From: Xiphias gladius
Taxonomy: Eukaryota > Chordata > Actinopteri > Istiophoriformes > Xiphiidae
NCBI RefSeq assembly: GCF_016859285.1
Contig: NC_053402.1
Location: 21,120,556-21,184,555, forward strand
Direction: 5' to 3'
DNA: 64,000 bases
Notes under the pieces: generated by a model
The model's input: only the letters and a program-made list of their open reading frames with translations
Told to the model about the DNA's origin: nothing
Databases searched by the model: none
Part shown: positions 47,121 to 58,833 of the stretch, piece after piece
How positions within the stretch are numbered: position 1 is the first letter of the stretch
How the letters are laid out: the number at the start of each line of letters is the position of its first letter
Translations under genes and position numbers: made by a program

Positions 47121-48694
47121 CTGATAGAGTGCTAGCATGGCAGTAGACTCTTAGTCTTGTTTCAACTTTCAGTGGGTTTTGAGTAGTGTTTCCCAGCCTG
47201 GTGGCCCTGTTCAAGTGGTCGATAGATGAAATCAGATCAGGTTTTTCTCTAATCTGTATAATACACTGAACAGTTTCATCTCTTCATGCACCTAAATGAA
47301 ACAATCTCATGAGCGAAAAATCGCTTCATGGTTGAACTGCATTCAAACATAACCACGAACTGAGGAGTAATAAGTAGCTTCGTTGTTTCATTTTAAGGTG
47401 TTACAAGGCAAAAAGATTGGGAACCACTGGTTTAAAGGCTATGGGTTTGGTGCATGTCTTTATTTGCATTTGTATCACATTAACATATTAATAGAAGTTA
47501 TTTCATACATGGCAGGATCCATGAATTTAGTCTGACACTGATACAGTCTTTAACATTATAATTGGATGGCTGACCTTAATTGTCTGTAGCTGTATGACAC
47601 TGCAGCCATTGGTCTTTTTTCCAAAGAAATAAATGCATGGTTGAGTGGAGGAGCCTTAGCTCTGTGGCTTGAATGACAACAGCATAAAGGGATATAAAGA
47701 GGTTATTGGGATGCAATTTGTGTAACCGGGGATATGCGACGGTGCTTGCTGGAAATCGAGATAACGGAAAAAAACAAGAACAGGAAAGAAAACCAGACGA
47801 ATGAATACAGATTTTATGTTTAGAGCCAAGAATGATAGAAAACGTGCACATAGACTCATGTATAAGCACACATAAATTCATGCACGCAAACACTGTGAGT
47901 GTTTATTTTGTCTCTGTTGAGGATTTCCAGGACATTAGCAGCCAGCCATGTACGCTGGTTGAGTGAACATGACTGGCCCCCACAAGTTCACGTTCTTTGA
48001 TCGCTGCCGTTGAGACGAAAAGCAGAACGGAGGGGGAAACACAACATGACCACACACCTAACAAACAAATATACAAACACACACATGCAGCTATCGTCCT
48101 AACGTGCTATGGCATGCAGCAATACAATACATTCAAGATGCGGAAATACTGAAATGTAGATTCACCTGGATTCACGTGCACAAAAAGTGTTCAAGCATCT
48201 AAATGAAAGCCTTCATTACTCAATATTATCTAATAGTATTGAGCTGTTGGTGGAAGTCTGGAGCTCAGGAAGATCACATTCTGGAAAGTAAAGGATGCTT
48301 GGAGGAAGGCAGAGGAACAGGATCAGGTTATCTAAGATTGCTATTCAATACCGTCCAACCAGCTAATCGCATTACTTCCCTTTCTGTGCCCGGCTGTCAA
48401 TATTCATCCTCGGGCTGCTCTCAGTCAACAGCTCACCATCTACTGCCAGCCCCTTTCCCCTCCTCTTTGCTCTTAACACCTCTTTCCATTTGTTTGGATC
48501 TCTCTCTCGGCCTCTCTTGCGCCCCTCTCGCACGAGGTTTGCCTCCTTCCAGGTGCTCAAGAAGTCAAATATCTGTGGCCTATATGATCCCAGGATGCTC
48601 ATGCAGACCAAAGGAGGAAAGACATTAAGCTCCTTTGATCCTAGGACATTATGCCTGGATGAGACAAAATGTGCGCGAAGCAAGTGAAATGTCT

Positions 48695-48747
48695 CCGTCT
48701 GCAGGGGTATTATGTAGATGTTCTCTACATAATACCCCTGCAGACGG
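48695..48747. repeat. perfect 24-bp inverted repeat (hairpin)
   Basis: Arms 48695-48718 and 48724-48747 are exact reverse complements around a 5-nt loop (TGTTC). There are no mismatches, unlike most pre-miRNAs. It lies in the gene desert and is not flanked by an obvious transposon. Confidence 0.9.
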
Positions 48748-51700
48748 TATTATTATGTCTATTTGCGCAAATAACCAGTATACAATTGCGGTTCTCTACA
48801 TTGAATATATTTGAATCACAATTTGTGTATCATAACTATAGCTTTTCTGATTGATGCCGCGGGAACAGCACTATTTATCCACCGAAGTGCTTGATGCACT
48901 CTCGAAGAGCAGGGAATAGTTTCTCTATAGCCATCAGGATTTAAAATCACGCAACACCATCAATCTTCCATCGCCTTCACCTTACGTGAAGGAGCTCATC
49001 CATTTGGCTGATTATCGTGGTTAGCTGAAGGGCCACCGTGAAGAGGACGGAGAGGAGTAAGGCCAGAAATAGGTCACTGGAAACTGAATTTGAATCATTT
49101 ACAATAGAGTTTGAGTTGCTCAACTTGAATAATTAAAAAAAAAAAATGGAATCTGAAGAGCGTAATTTGAAATTTAATCCATTAGCTTGGGGGTGAATTT
49201 TAATAAACTTGAAACTGAATGTAATATTATGAAATTTATTTAATTTGCTCTGAAACTGTGTTTGACCCTGACTGTGATTCAAATTCATTTTTCCTAATGT
49301 TTGTAGTGACACATAGTTCTGCCCGTAGAACAGCAGGTAAGATAGCGGATAAGAACTACCGCTTTCGATTACAGCGAATCATGAATGGTTTTATCTGAGG
49401 CAGTGCTTCACTTTGCTTACAGGAAAACTTAAAAAGTTATTACTTACTGGTGAAGGATGCTCTCGAAACCATTTTGTAAATGTGTCTTTATAGTCATTTT
49501 CAACAAGAACAAAATGATTAAGGCAATAATTCAGACAATTGCGCACTAAAATTCGAAAGTTAAATTTGAAGTAGTCCCTTGGGATAAGTAAAAGGAAAGA
49601 AAATAAAGAGAGCACAATCAAGAGGTCATCTATTTCCCTATTAAAGTACAGTCAAAGCATCATTCAGCTCAGTTGACAGTATCCAACTGCTTCACCATTG
49701 TACTTCTCCAGAAAACTGCAAAGAAGTGTGGTAAATTTTTCAAACCTTATCGAGCTTGTTCCTTGTAAAACAGCGGGTGGTGTGAAAGCACGCGGGTAAT
49801 TTCGGTTTCATCTGCTCAGGTTTTTGGGATATCTCGCCGACTGTCTCGGAGATTTCTGCTGTCACCTGAATACTATGCGATTAAATTTTGGAGATAAGAA
49901 TTTGTTTGTCGCGTTTAAAGCATTCAAAAATGAAACGTGAGCAACTCAATAGGAGATTTTCTTTGCAGAGCCAGTTCAGAATAATCCACAGACACTGCTG
50001 TCTGCTGTTTCCCCCCCTTTCTGAAACTCCTTCTTACTAATGTCCCTATTCTCTAATCTCAGAACATTACTGTAAATCCAGATTTGCTGCATGGCCAGAC
50101 AACATCTGCACAACATTGTCTTTTTGTAATTTGGGCCAGATGATCCTCGATTTCAATTGGTGTCAGTTATTCACCTGAATGAAATGACATTTTTCTGACA
50201 CCGATCAAATGATCTGTTTATTTCTTTTTGACTGAAGACACTTGTTTCTAAAGCTGCGGTGGAAACATCTGAATTATCTCACCTTTTCCCCTCGTGCCAA
50301 GATAAATCATTTCAAAACTAAACAATGAAATGAAATGAGTTGTTAAGGTGGACATTTTTTGCGGTGAGTGTGTCGGCAAAACGACTTGTATACACTTTCC
50401 TGAGCATCACCTGTGTAAACACAACCTGTCTCCTGCATCTTGCAGCTTCTGGTTCCCAGGTACATCAGGGCCATCTGTTCTGAGGGGGTCGCATGTTTTA
50501 CAACCTGCAGCTTTCGTGCTGCTGCCTCCCCACACAGTGACAGCAGGGGATCCAAGGGTGAATAGGGAGGCGAACGTGCTCGGACCACCAGCCATGTGGA
50601 GAACAGAAACAGGGAAGAGCATTGAGGGCTTTTTTTTCTTTTTTTTTTTCTTTTACGACTCTCCAGGAATGTAATGGTGCACCTGCTCTGTGATACCATC
50701 CTCTGTATGTCTCTGTCTGGATTTATCAGGTATGAAAGGATCGGTGTTTAGTGTCTGTCAATGCTGGGTCACTGTAGACACACTGAACCATCTCAGGAGC
50801 AATATGAGAGCGACTCACGTTCTTTACTGCACCTCTGCTGCATCCTGCGGCTTTCTGGGAATCCAACCAGGACACATGGGCTTTCCGACATGATATGGTC
50901 ATCCTGCACGTGTGGACCAGGGCCATAAGTACCGCTCAGGTGGGGGTGCTTGTGTAGGACCTGTGATTTAAATTTAAACTGGTAATACTTTACAATTGGG
51001 TGCACATAAGCCTGAGTAGTAACTGCCCAACAAAAATGATCAGTTATAACTGTTATTATGATGGCCAGATACTTGCCAAACATGACCACTCATTTGCTCT
51101 CACTCAGTGATGCTCCCTGAACAAAAAGCATGGGCATATCAAATGGCATTTGTTTAAGACTGATTATAGTCTAGATTATTGCTTTAGAAGTTGCGGTCCC
51201 GCTGCACACCAGTCCTCTGGATGGTTTTCATTTCTGCAGGAGATAAGAGAGTTTTTTTGGCAAAGACAACACTTTCCACAATGAGAAAAGTTGGATGCAA
51301 AATGTGTTTTTCACTCCAAAACACTTTTTACACATGCAGAAATAAAGGATAACCTCTGGAGATCTGTTGTGCAGTTGTGCTGGAACAAACAAACTTTTCA
51401 CTCTGGTCGGAATTATTGTTCTGATTCGAAGAATAACTTAGAATAAAAACACGGAAGAGGAAATTAATAAATTGAGAGTTAGGTATTGTATAACAGCAGA
51501 ACCAGATTTTTTTTAAATGAGATTGCCTAGCCCCGCAGCACCAATTTTGCTGTGTGAAGCTGGAAAATAAGCCAAGGTCCCAATATTGGTCATGCATGCC
51601 ATGGGCCTGGAAGGGTTTTACGCTTGTCACTGGGAATGTAGGACACAAGGCAAAGGGACTCTACCGTCATGCTAGTGGTTCTGTGAGGGTGCTCCGAACT

Positions 51701-52219
51701 ACATGTTAATGTCAGCAAGCTAACACGCTCAAAATGACAATACCGATAAAGTAATATGCTGATGTTTACCGGGTAGAAGGTTGACTGTGGTCTGTCACTT
51801 CTCAGTAAACAGCCAGGACTCAAATGCACAACTCTGAGACAAAAATAAAAAGTTCAAACAGTTCACGCTTTACTGGAAGTTGTTGGCTAAGCAAAGGCAA
51901 ACAAAGGGGCCAAGTCTGTAGTCCAGGCTTGGTTCAGAAACAGGCAGGCAGGAATGGCAGCTGAACAGATCCAAAGGGGGGCAAGTAAAAAGGTAAAGTC
52001 CAACAAACAGAAATATGGTCAAGCAGGAAAAATAACAATAAAAAAAAAAAATGCTGGAATGCAATGGCAGAAATTGCACAACTGACAATCTGGCAAGGGA
52101 TGAATGAAACTAGGCCAGTATAAATACTGAGTGAGTAAATGAGGGAATGAGGACCAGATGAGCAGGTGGGTGTGGGGGCTTGGGAATGGCGGAGATGGCT
52201 GGGGTTACTGCAGGACAGG

Positions 52220-52530
52220 CGGGAGTGGCAAGACGTGACGTGACAGGAGCTCACTAGATGAAAAGTCAGGGAAACACCAAGGTCATCAAAGTTCATTCTG
52301 CAGGGAACATGAATGTGTGTACCGAATTTCGTGGCAATCCCTCCAACAGCTCTCAAGACATTTCACTCAAAACCACGACTGTCATCCTTGTGTTGGCGCT
52401 GGAGGAAAACCCATAGGGTCATTAAAGTCAGTGGGATTTATTCTCCGGAGACCGTGAAGGTCTCGACCAAATTTCATGGCAATTTATCCAACAGTTGTTG
52501 AGCTACTTCAGTCGGGACCACTAACATTGC
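52220..52530. repeat. high-copy percomorph interspersed repeat, two diverged segments
   Basis: GAATTTCGTGGCAATCCCTC at about 52323 and CCAAATTTCATGGCAATTTA at about 52469 are two versions of the same motif about 146 bp apart. The same motif also occurs at about 24879. The flank CAACAGTTGTTGAGCTACTT is typical of the family. A partial copy (TCAGCAAGCTAACACGCT) lies near 51713. Confidence 0.55.
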
Positions 52531-54724
52531 TAAAACAGGAGTTATCATAGTACATATGAACCAATGACTAGCTGACACATAGTATTTTGCAGTCCGTTCC
52601 CAGGTAACTTTACATTTTCTACTGCAGTATTCAGGCCTTTATTCAGATTTGATCAGTCAGGAGCTACTTGGTGCTTTTTGTTCACTGGCATTTAGGTCCT
52701 GATTTAATCCTTATTTGCTCCTTGGAAACTCCGCAGGAATTTGTGTAATGTATTGAAAAACGGTCGTGCTGTTAATTCTACTTCAGCTCTCTGATGTCTG
52801 CCTCCAACTTGGCATCCCATGCGAGCTTTTGGCTGCAGGGCGTCTCTCCTGCTCCTTCACTAATGCATGTTGGAAGTGTATGGCTGAACACAATGCTTTG
52901 AACATCCAAGCACAACAGATGAGAGGGAACCTGCGTGATGAAAAGTCTTCAGAGTCTGACTCTCCGCTTGGATTTTGTGTTTCAACGAAATTGCTCTTGA
53001 ACTCAGACAGAAAACTCTGGCTCTGTAAAAAAATGCATAGTAAACATGAGTCACTGAAGCACATTGCCCCGGGGGGACGTTTTCTCTCTCACAAACACAG
53101 AAACACACCCTCCTTATGGAAGTAACAGAGTTACTGTTCAGAGGATCCAAACGCAGTGGAAGTCATTAATTACTCACCTACTGTAATTAGCCGACAAGCT
53201 AATTTCTGCTAAACTAATTCTCTGGGCACTTCTCCGAGTGAAAAGAGACAGTAAAAAAATGTTAGCCATTCCTCTAAGAACCTGTTACACAGCCTGAAAA
53301 CTTGTGCCAAAGCTGGAAGACTTCATTTTTTAAAAAAATGTATTGGCAAGAGATGTTGTTCATTGTAGGGAAGCCACAGGAAGGAGAAGCCACTAGCACC
53401 ATGTTATTGGCCAAAAACTCAGGAGCATTGATTACAGCTTGAGGCAGTTTTGGGTCAAAAAGGAACCCGGAATTTTAAGTTCAGAATGCTCAGCTGCCAT
53501 TCATAGTCTCTATTTTACATCAATGTACGGGGACGTTTTTCTCGGAAAATTTCCCTGGCTCCTGCTGCAACATGCTGTAAAAAGGTCAGTGAAATGGCTC
53601 CGATGGGATCCTCATTTTTGCTCTTCTCTTTGAGCCTCTGAGACATGAGCTTGAGGTTCAGGGTGTAGGCGACCTTTCGGAGCTAAAGTTGATCAAGGAA
53701 AAAAAAAAAACCACAACCATGAATACGACGGCGTAAAGACAGCCAGCCAGGAGAAAAGTCTGCGTCCCCCTGCAGCCTTGGCTCGGCTCCAGCTCTCACC
53801 ATTTACCTTTCGTGATTTATATTTTCAAACGATTTGTGAGGGGCGAATAAATCCCCTCCTCTGTGCTGAGTGGGGACTGTAATTTTTGTGTTTAGATGTG
53901 TAAGCGGTCACAGGTGATGCGCTATCCTGCTGTACTTGGCAGTGTTTTCGAAACACATGTGGCTTCCACCCTCTCGACTCAAAACGCCTCCCCCGGGAGT
54001 TCGCTCAAAGCATGCTGGGACATACATTCACACTGAGGGCTAGCACGCCTCTTATATCCGCCCCGATCTGTCACCTCCACCGCACCAGGATAAGAAATCA
54101 CCGCGTTTTTGTAACCGCACACCAGGGTCGCATCATGTGTATTTTATAAGATATGCATTGAAGAGAAGAAAAACATTTCCGCAGTTTAAATATTTAGCGT
54201 TCTCCTTTAGATCTCAAGCCACATTTATATATAAAAAAAAAAGTGGTGTCAACATGGATAATACTTGTCTTTCTCCTGCAATCAGGATGTGAACGACAGC
54301 CAAGAAGTGACTGATTATGTTTTATTCTTTACCTGCATGGCCAAAAAACCTTCTGCCAAGTTAGAGTTTGACCAGACCAGCGCAAATCCAGTCAGTTTTC
54401 ATGTAGAATCAGCCCAGAATCAGAAATCACGTAGAGTACCTACTATCCTTAGGCAACACCAGGATTAAGGCAGGCAATTAAAACACGTAGAGTTTTCCTA
54501 AATACAAATTAAATGTTTGAAGGTTGACCAACATTTAGGCAGTGACATGTTTCGTTGTTTTGGCTCTGTACTCTAGAACATATACGGAACCAAAACGAAA
54601 CAACGACGGCGATTAAACACCTGACTTTGCACTTTAACTCGAGGCTGCCTGAACCTAAATCGGAGGAACCGTCTGTGAACTCAAAACTTTGGGGGAAGTA
54701 TGTAGGTAAAGAGCCACAGTTCCT

Positions 54725-55335
54725 ACACTGTTCATGGGCAGGTACTACTGTTGTAGTGGTACCCACTCGTTACATTCAAGATTTTAAGAAAAAACGATTG
54801 AAATTATGTGGTAGGTAAAAATAGCTCACAAACTGAGGTCAGTATCCGTATGATTTTCCTAGAAAGACCAACAAAAAGTCTTAATATAGCTTCCTCATGG
54901 CTTCTAACTGCCATACACTATAGATCCTGCTTGGTAGTCATTGAATATTCATTTAATTGATGTTAAAGGTTCATGCTTACCTGTGGCTTTCAGCTGCACT
55001 GGAACCTCATTAGTTTTTGTGTGTCAAACTGAAGCGACGAATAACAAATAAAACTCCCCCGCTAGAAAATGTCACCGACTCAGCAGTTTTACTTGAAAAC
55101 ATATTTCTACGCTAATTTGCACAGACCGGACCCGTAAAATAAAGTGACTTATTGTGGCACATTTTCTAGCTCACCAACAGTTAAGAACTTTTTTTTTTTT
55201 TTAGTCTTTCCAGGAAACTCTAATGGATACTGACGTCTGTTTATTAACTATTTTTCACTTACCTTCTACATAACTTCATAGGTTTTCTTAAAAACTCAAA
55301 TATAACGAGTGGGTACATAATTACTGCAGCAACTA
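54725..55335. mobile_element. fold-back / MITE-like element with long imperfect terminal inverted repeats
   Basis: The left arm (about 54725-54880) and right arm (about 55183-55335) are roughly three-quarters identical as reverse complements. Shared blocks include TACCCACTCGTTA, TTTTAAGAAAA and GTCAGTATCC, in the same order in both arms. The spacer of about 300 bp holds a shorter inner inverted repeat, GCTAGAAAATGT at about 55061 and ACATTTTCTAGC at about 55159. No transposase is encoded. Confidence 0.6.
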
Positions 55336-55618
55336 ACACTTTCACCACTTCCCTTATAATTAGCACAAAATTGTATAGGCGTGTCTCGCAAATATCCTGG
55401 TAATTTACAGCCGAATACCAACTTTTTTTTTTCAGGGAATGATGGGGAAAAAGTTTCCAGAGAGTTCCGCTGGAAAATACGAGAGCCCTTCAATTACGTG
55501 TAAACACATTGTCAACTGCCGAAGAAAACCTACTACTGCAGTGATGAAACATCTTTTGAAAAAGTAAGATCAATCAGATGATTATCTCGTATGGCCAAGT
55601 TAAACAGCGGCAGAAATA

Positions 55619-55621
<3 letters not shown>

Positions 55622-55690
<69 letters not shown>
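55622..55690. repeat. (CA)n microsatellite, about 34 units
   Basis: The longest dinucleotide run in the window, beginning CACGCACACA and then uninterrupted. Confidence 0.97.
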
Positions 55691-55692
<2 letters not shown>

Positions 55693-56613
55693 AAAGGAGA
55701 TCTAATTTGGTTTTTGCAGTTACAGAAAGTTAGATTCGCTCTGAGGGGACCTGCGGTTAAGTTTTATAAGACCTGGAAGCCATTCATCACCCATGTTGAG
55801 AATTGCAACTCATCACATCACATTAGCACAGTTTGTTTTCTCCTTTTTTCTTATTTTTCATTAAAAAAAAAAGTGTGTCGCTGGGTGGGAGGGCGGAGGG
55901 TGAAGGGTGCTATTGTTAGTGTTAAATAAGAAGTGTCCAATAAAGAAATAAACAAAGCTGGGTTTCAGGGAACGCCGCCATGAGCTGCCCTTGTGTTGCT
56001 CGCCGTAGCAACCTCCGCCGCGCGGCAGGCCGTCTTCTTCGGGATCGTATTTTATTAGTGACCTTGCAGACTGACATGGCATTTCCTTTTGCTGACTAAT
56101 CACATGTGCTGGAAATGTGATACGCACAGAGAAAAAAAAACAAAACACGTATCCTACCAAAGGCGCTGTCAGCACGTATCATTATATCCATTACGCTACT
56201 AATATAGAGCTCACATTCAGAGGACATTCTTCTATTTCTGGCTGTCGGATGGGTACATTTCATCGGGGAGTTGTTGTACATCTCTGTTACACCGTTGTTA
56301 GAGGTCTGACAGTAAAAACAACACGGCTGCAGAGTGTTTATATCAATTATTACCATTTTCCGATAGACGAATTGGAGCTTTACAGGGGTTTTGCCCAGAC
56401 TGTAGCGATGATAGACAGTAAATACCGGATTCAAAGGGCTCAACGTGTGAATGCAATATCAAAGAGGGCTGCATTGATGGAGGAGAGTCCAGTCAGAGTC
56501 ACCAGAATGGGGGTTGGTCAGAGGTGCCGCAGGGGTGATCTCAAAGGGGGATGTAGGAAGTGGGAAAGCTGATCGATACTGGAGAGCATTCGGGTCTCAA
56601 CAGTGTAACTAAA

Positions 56614-57306
56614 TCACCCTGGAGCTGCTGGTGGTGGTTGGGGTGGTGGTGGTGCTGCTGCAGGTGGTGGTGGTGGTGGTGCTGCTGCTGCTGCTTCAGG
56701 GGCATCGGCCTCTGCGTCCCCTGAGCTGAAGATCGGTGTGGAGAGGGTGGAAGCGGCAGGGTCACGAGGATCACAGAAGAGGAGCTCGGGAAAGGTCTGA
56801 AGCGGATAAAGCGGTGACAACAACAACTGCTTCATCCCCACATTGTCTTGGATCAATATCCATCACCGCTGGTTTTCCTCAAGTGTAAAGGTCCCTCAAA
56901 GAGCATCCAACAGAATTAGAATACTTAAACCTAAACGTCTCACCGAATTTATTTTCCACTTGACGGAAAAAAAATGTATGTATCTGTGGTGCAGCAGCAG
57001 CTCTTTATGGATGGATGTGATTCGAATCTCAACAATCCTCAAGGTATTCCGCGGGTTTTCCAAAACGTGACTCACACTGCAGTCCACATCCAGCTCTTCA
57101 ACAGAACGGCTACGTAGTGTACATAGGGTACAGCGGGGCGCGAAAAACCCAAGAGCACGATCCAGTCATCACCATAAAAACGAGAAAAGAAATGTGTTCT
57201 GATAAAAAAGGAATAAAAATGTGTGTTATCATATTTCTGTAAACTCACTTTTGAGCACCACAGACAGGGGTTCACGGAGCACATCTGTCAGTGAAGAGTC
57301 TCCACT
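56614..57306 (-). CDS. candidate 3' part of an unidentified spliced gene
   Basis: Three possible minus-strand exons share a consistent frame: 57306-57249 (acceptor TTGCTCTTCCCCAG, donor GTGAGT), 57095-57076 (donor GTGAGT) and 56796-56614 (acceptor CTTTATCCGCTTCAG, stop TGA). The joined reading is SGDSSLTDVLREPLS, then KKLDVDCS, then TFPELLFCDPRDPAAS and a polyalanine/polyproline end encoded by a GGTGGT-type repeat. I do not recognise the protein. Upstream exons were not found. The repeat-coded end could make this a chance frame, so confidence is low. Confidence 0.3.
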
Positions 57307-57754
57307 CTGGGGAAGAGCAACCTCATCCCTCACTGTTGAGCTCAAGATCATCACGCAGGTCTTGAGTGAGATCAGCTGCCGAGCTGGGCTCAGCTGGGTC
57401 GCCCTCTTGTGGTACGTGAGGATCGCGTGCCCTGCACTGCCTTTTGGACAGTGAGCCGGCTGAGGAATTGGCCCGGTAACAAAAGCGGTTGTTTTGCTTT
57501 GCCGCAAACTCAGAGTCACAAAGATTTGTTTTTTTTTTTTTTACAACGGTTCCATCAGACTTAGAGAGACATACAGTAAAACGACTGACCGGAGAAATGG
57601 AAACACCTTCTGTCCGTGCTTGTTTGTGAGTTGACCCAATTCCTTAGGACAAGTTCCGGGGCTTTGTGGTGGTTTTGCCACAAACGACAAACCTTTGGCC
57701 CAGTGTCAGCAACCAAATCAGAATTTAGATTTTACGACGAAGGGGCACGGACCA

Positions 57755-58100
57755 CATGGCCAAAAGTGTGTGGACACACATGACATCCATATGTGGTCGT
57801 TAAACTTTTTTTTCTCCAAATGCATTAATCTGCTGCTGTAACAGCCTCCAGTGTTCGGATTTCAGGCTTTTTTTTCTTTTCTTCTCTCCACCAGATTTGG
57901 TCCCCTGGCTGCGGGGATTTGTTCCCACTCAGCCTCAAGAGCATCAGTGAAGTCGGCCACTGATGCTGAGCGAGAAAGTGCCGGACGGGGTTGAGGTTTA
58001 GGTCTCTGTGCAAGGCCGGTCGAGTTCTTTGACACCAAACCGGGAGACCCGGGGACCTGGGGGAGTCGGAAACAGCAGGGGGTCTTCCCCCAAAACTACT
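57755..58100. mobile_element. relic of a Tc1/mariner-type DNA transposon, with terminal end
   Basis: ATGGCCAAAAGTGTGTGGAC at about 57758 matches the terminal sequence of the fish Tc1-like element recognised at 41.1 kb. GGCTGCGGGGATTTGTTCCC, CTCAGCCTCAAGAGCATCAG and GGGTTGAGGTTTAGGTCTC follow in order. It is diverged, without an open transposase frame. Confidence 0.5.
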
Positions 58101-58362
58101 GCCACAAAATATTACTGTACAGTAGGATGCAGTGTCAAGACTCCCCTTAATTGCGACTAATGGCAAATGCGTGAAAAACGAACCAAAAGTAGGCTCCGCG
58201 GGTGTTGGACTGCTTTAGGCCACACAGTACGCGAGGAAGACGGGGCAGGGGGGGGGGGTAACGTTGCCGCATGTGTCAGACATTAATGCTGGTCCCTTAT
58301 AGTGAATATTAATCATTTTTATGTCACTTTTGCGATCAAGACCTCACATGAGATGAACGCAG

Positions 58363-58396
<34 letters not shown>

Positions 58397-58569
58397 GGAG
58401 CAGGTTGTATAGCTTTACTGCAGGAGTATCAGGGGTAATAAAGCCGAGGGTGGACGTGCCCCCTCTCTCCTCTCCTCTCTCGCCTCCTCCGCAGTGCACT
58501 TGCAGCTGAGCAGCACTCCGGACAGGACGGTCTCCTCCTCCTCCTCCTCCTCCTCTTCCTCTTGGTGGG

Positions 58570-58604
<35 letters not shown>
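58363..58604. repeat. GA and GT microsatellites in the ngfr upstream region
   Basis: A GA run at 58363-58397, a TCC/CTC run around 58531-58560 and a GT run at 58573-58604 lie 230-470 bp upstream of the ngfr start codon. They are in the probable promoter or 5' UTR. Confidence 0.9.
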
Positions 58605-58605
<1 letters not shown>

Positions 58606-58833
58606 CTGGTGCGTCTCGCGGCGGTGGTCTTGAGGCGAGGGGGGCGTGGGTGCAGTCGCATCTGACTCCAGTCCCGCGGTCCCGGACAGACGCGTGATGG
58701 TGCGGACCCGCGGAGGAAAACCTGCGCTGCTGGGATTAAAATGAGCACTCCCGCTGAGCGGCTCTCCTCCTCCACATAGCGCTGCCGTCTCCGCACTAGA
58801 TCTGTTGTATGTGATTCCAGCAGGCGACGCAGG
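58430..58833 (+). promoter_or_regulatory. probable ngfr promoter / 5' UTR region
   Basis: The 400 bp before the ngfr ATG are GC- and CpG-rich compared with the AT-rich desert to the left, as expected for a CpG-type promoter. I could not define the transcription start. Confidence 0.4.

Larger units (their letters stand above)
40510..56600. other. repeat-rich gene desert between the GIMAP-like gene and ngfr
   Basis: I found no supportable coding exon in these 16 kb. Open frames here are short, lie in low-complexity or repeat sequence, and lack recognisable domains. The content is repeats: DNA-transposon relics, several copies of a high-copy percomorph repeat, microsatellites, a 24-bp perfect hairpin and a fold-back element (listed separately). 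A pyrimidine-rich tract occupies about 44090-44300. Confidence 0.6.

Noticed and set aside
48203-48683. Overlapping open frames of 100-140 codons on both strands
   Set aside because: No recognisable protein, no convincing splice context, and both strands are open at once, as in chance frames.
56541-56774. Histidine/glutamine-rich minus-strand frame
   Set aside because: It is the GGTGGT-type triplet repeat read out of the frame of the candidate exon at 56796-56614.
58344-58796. 150-codon minus-strand frame upstream of ngfr
   Set aside because: It consists mainly of translated GA, GT and TCC microsatellites.
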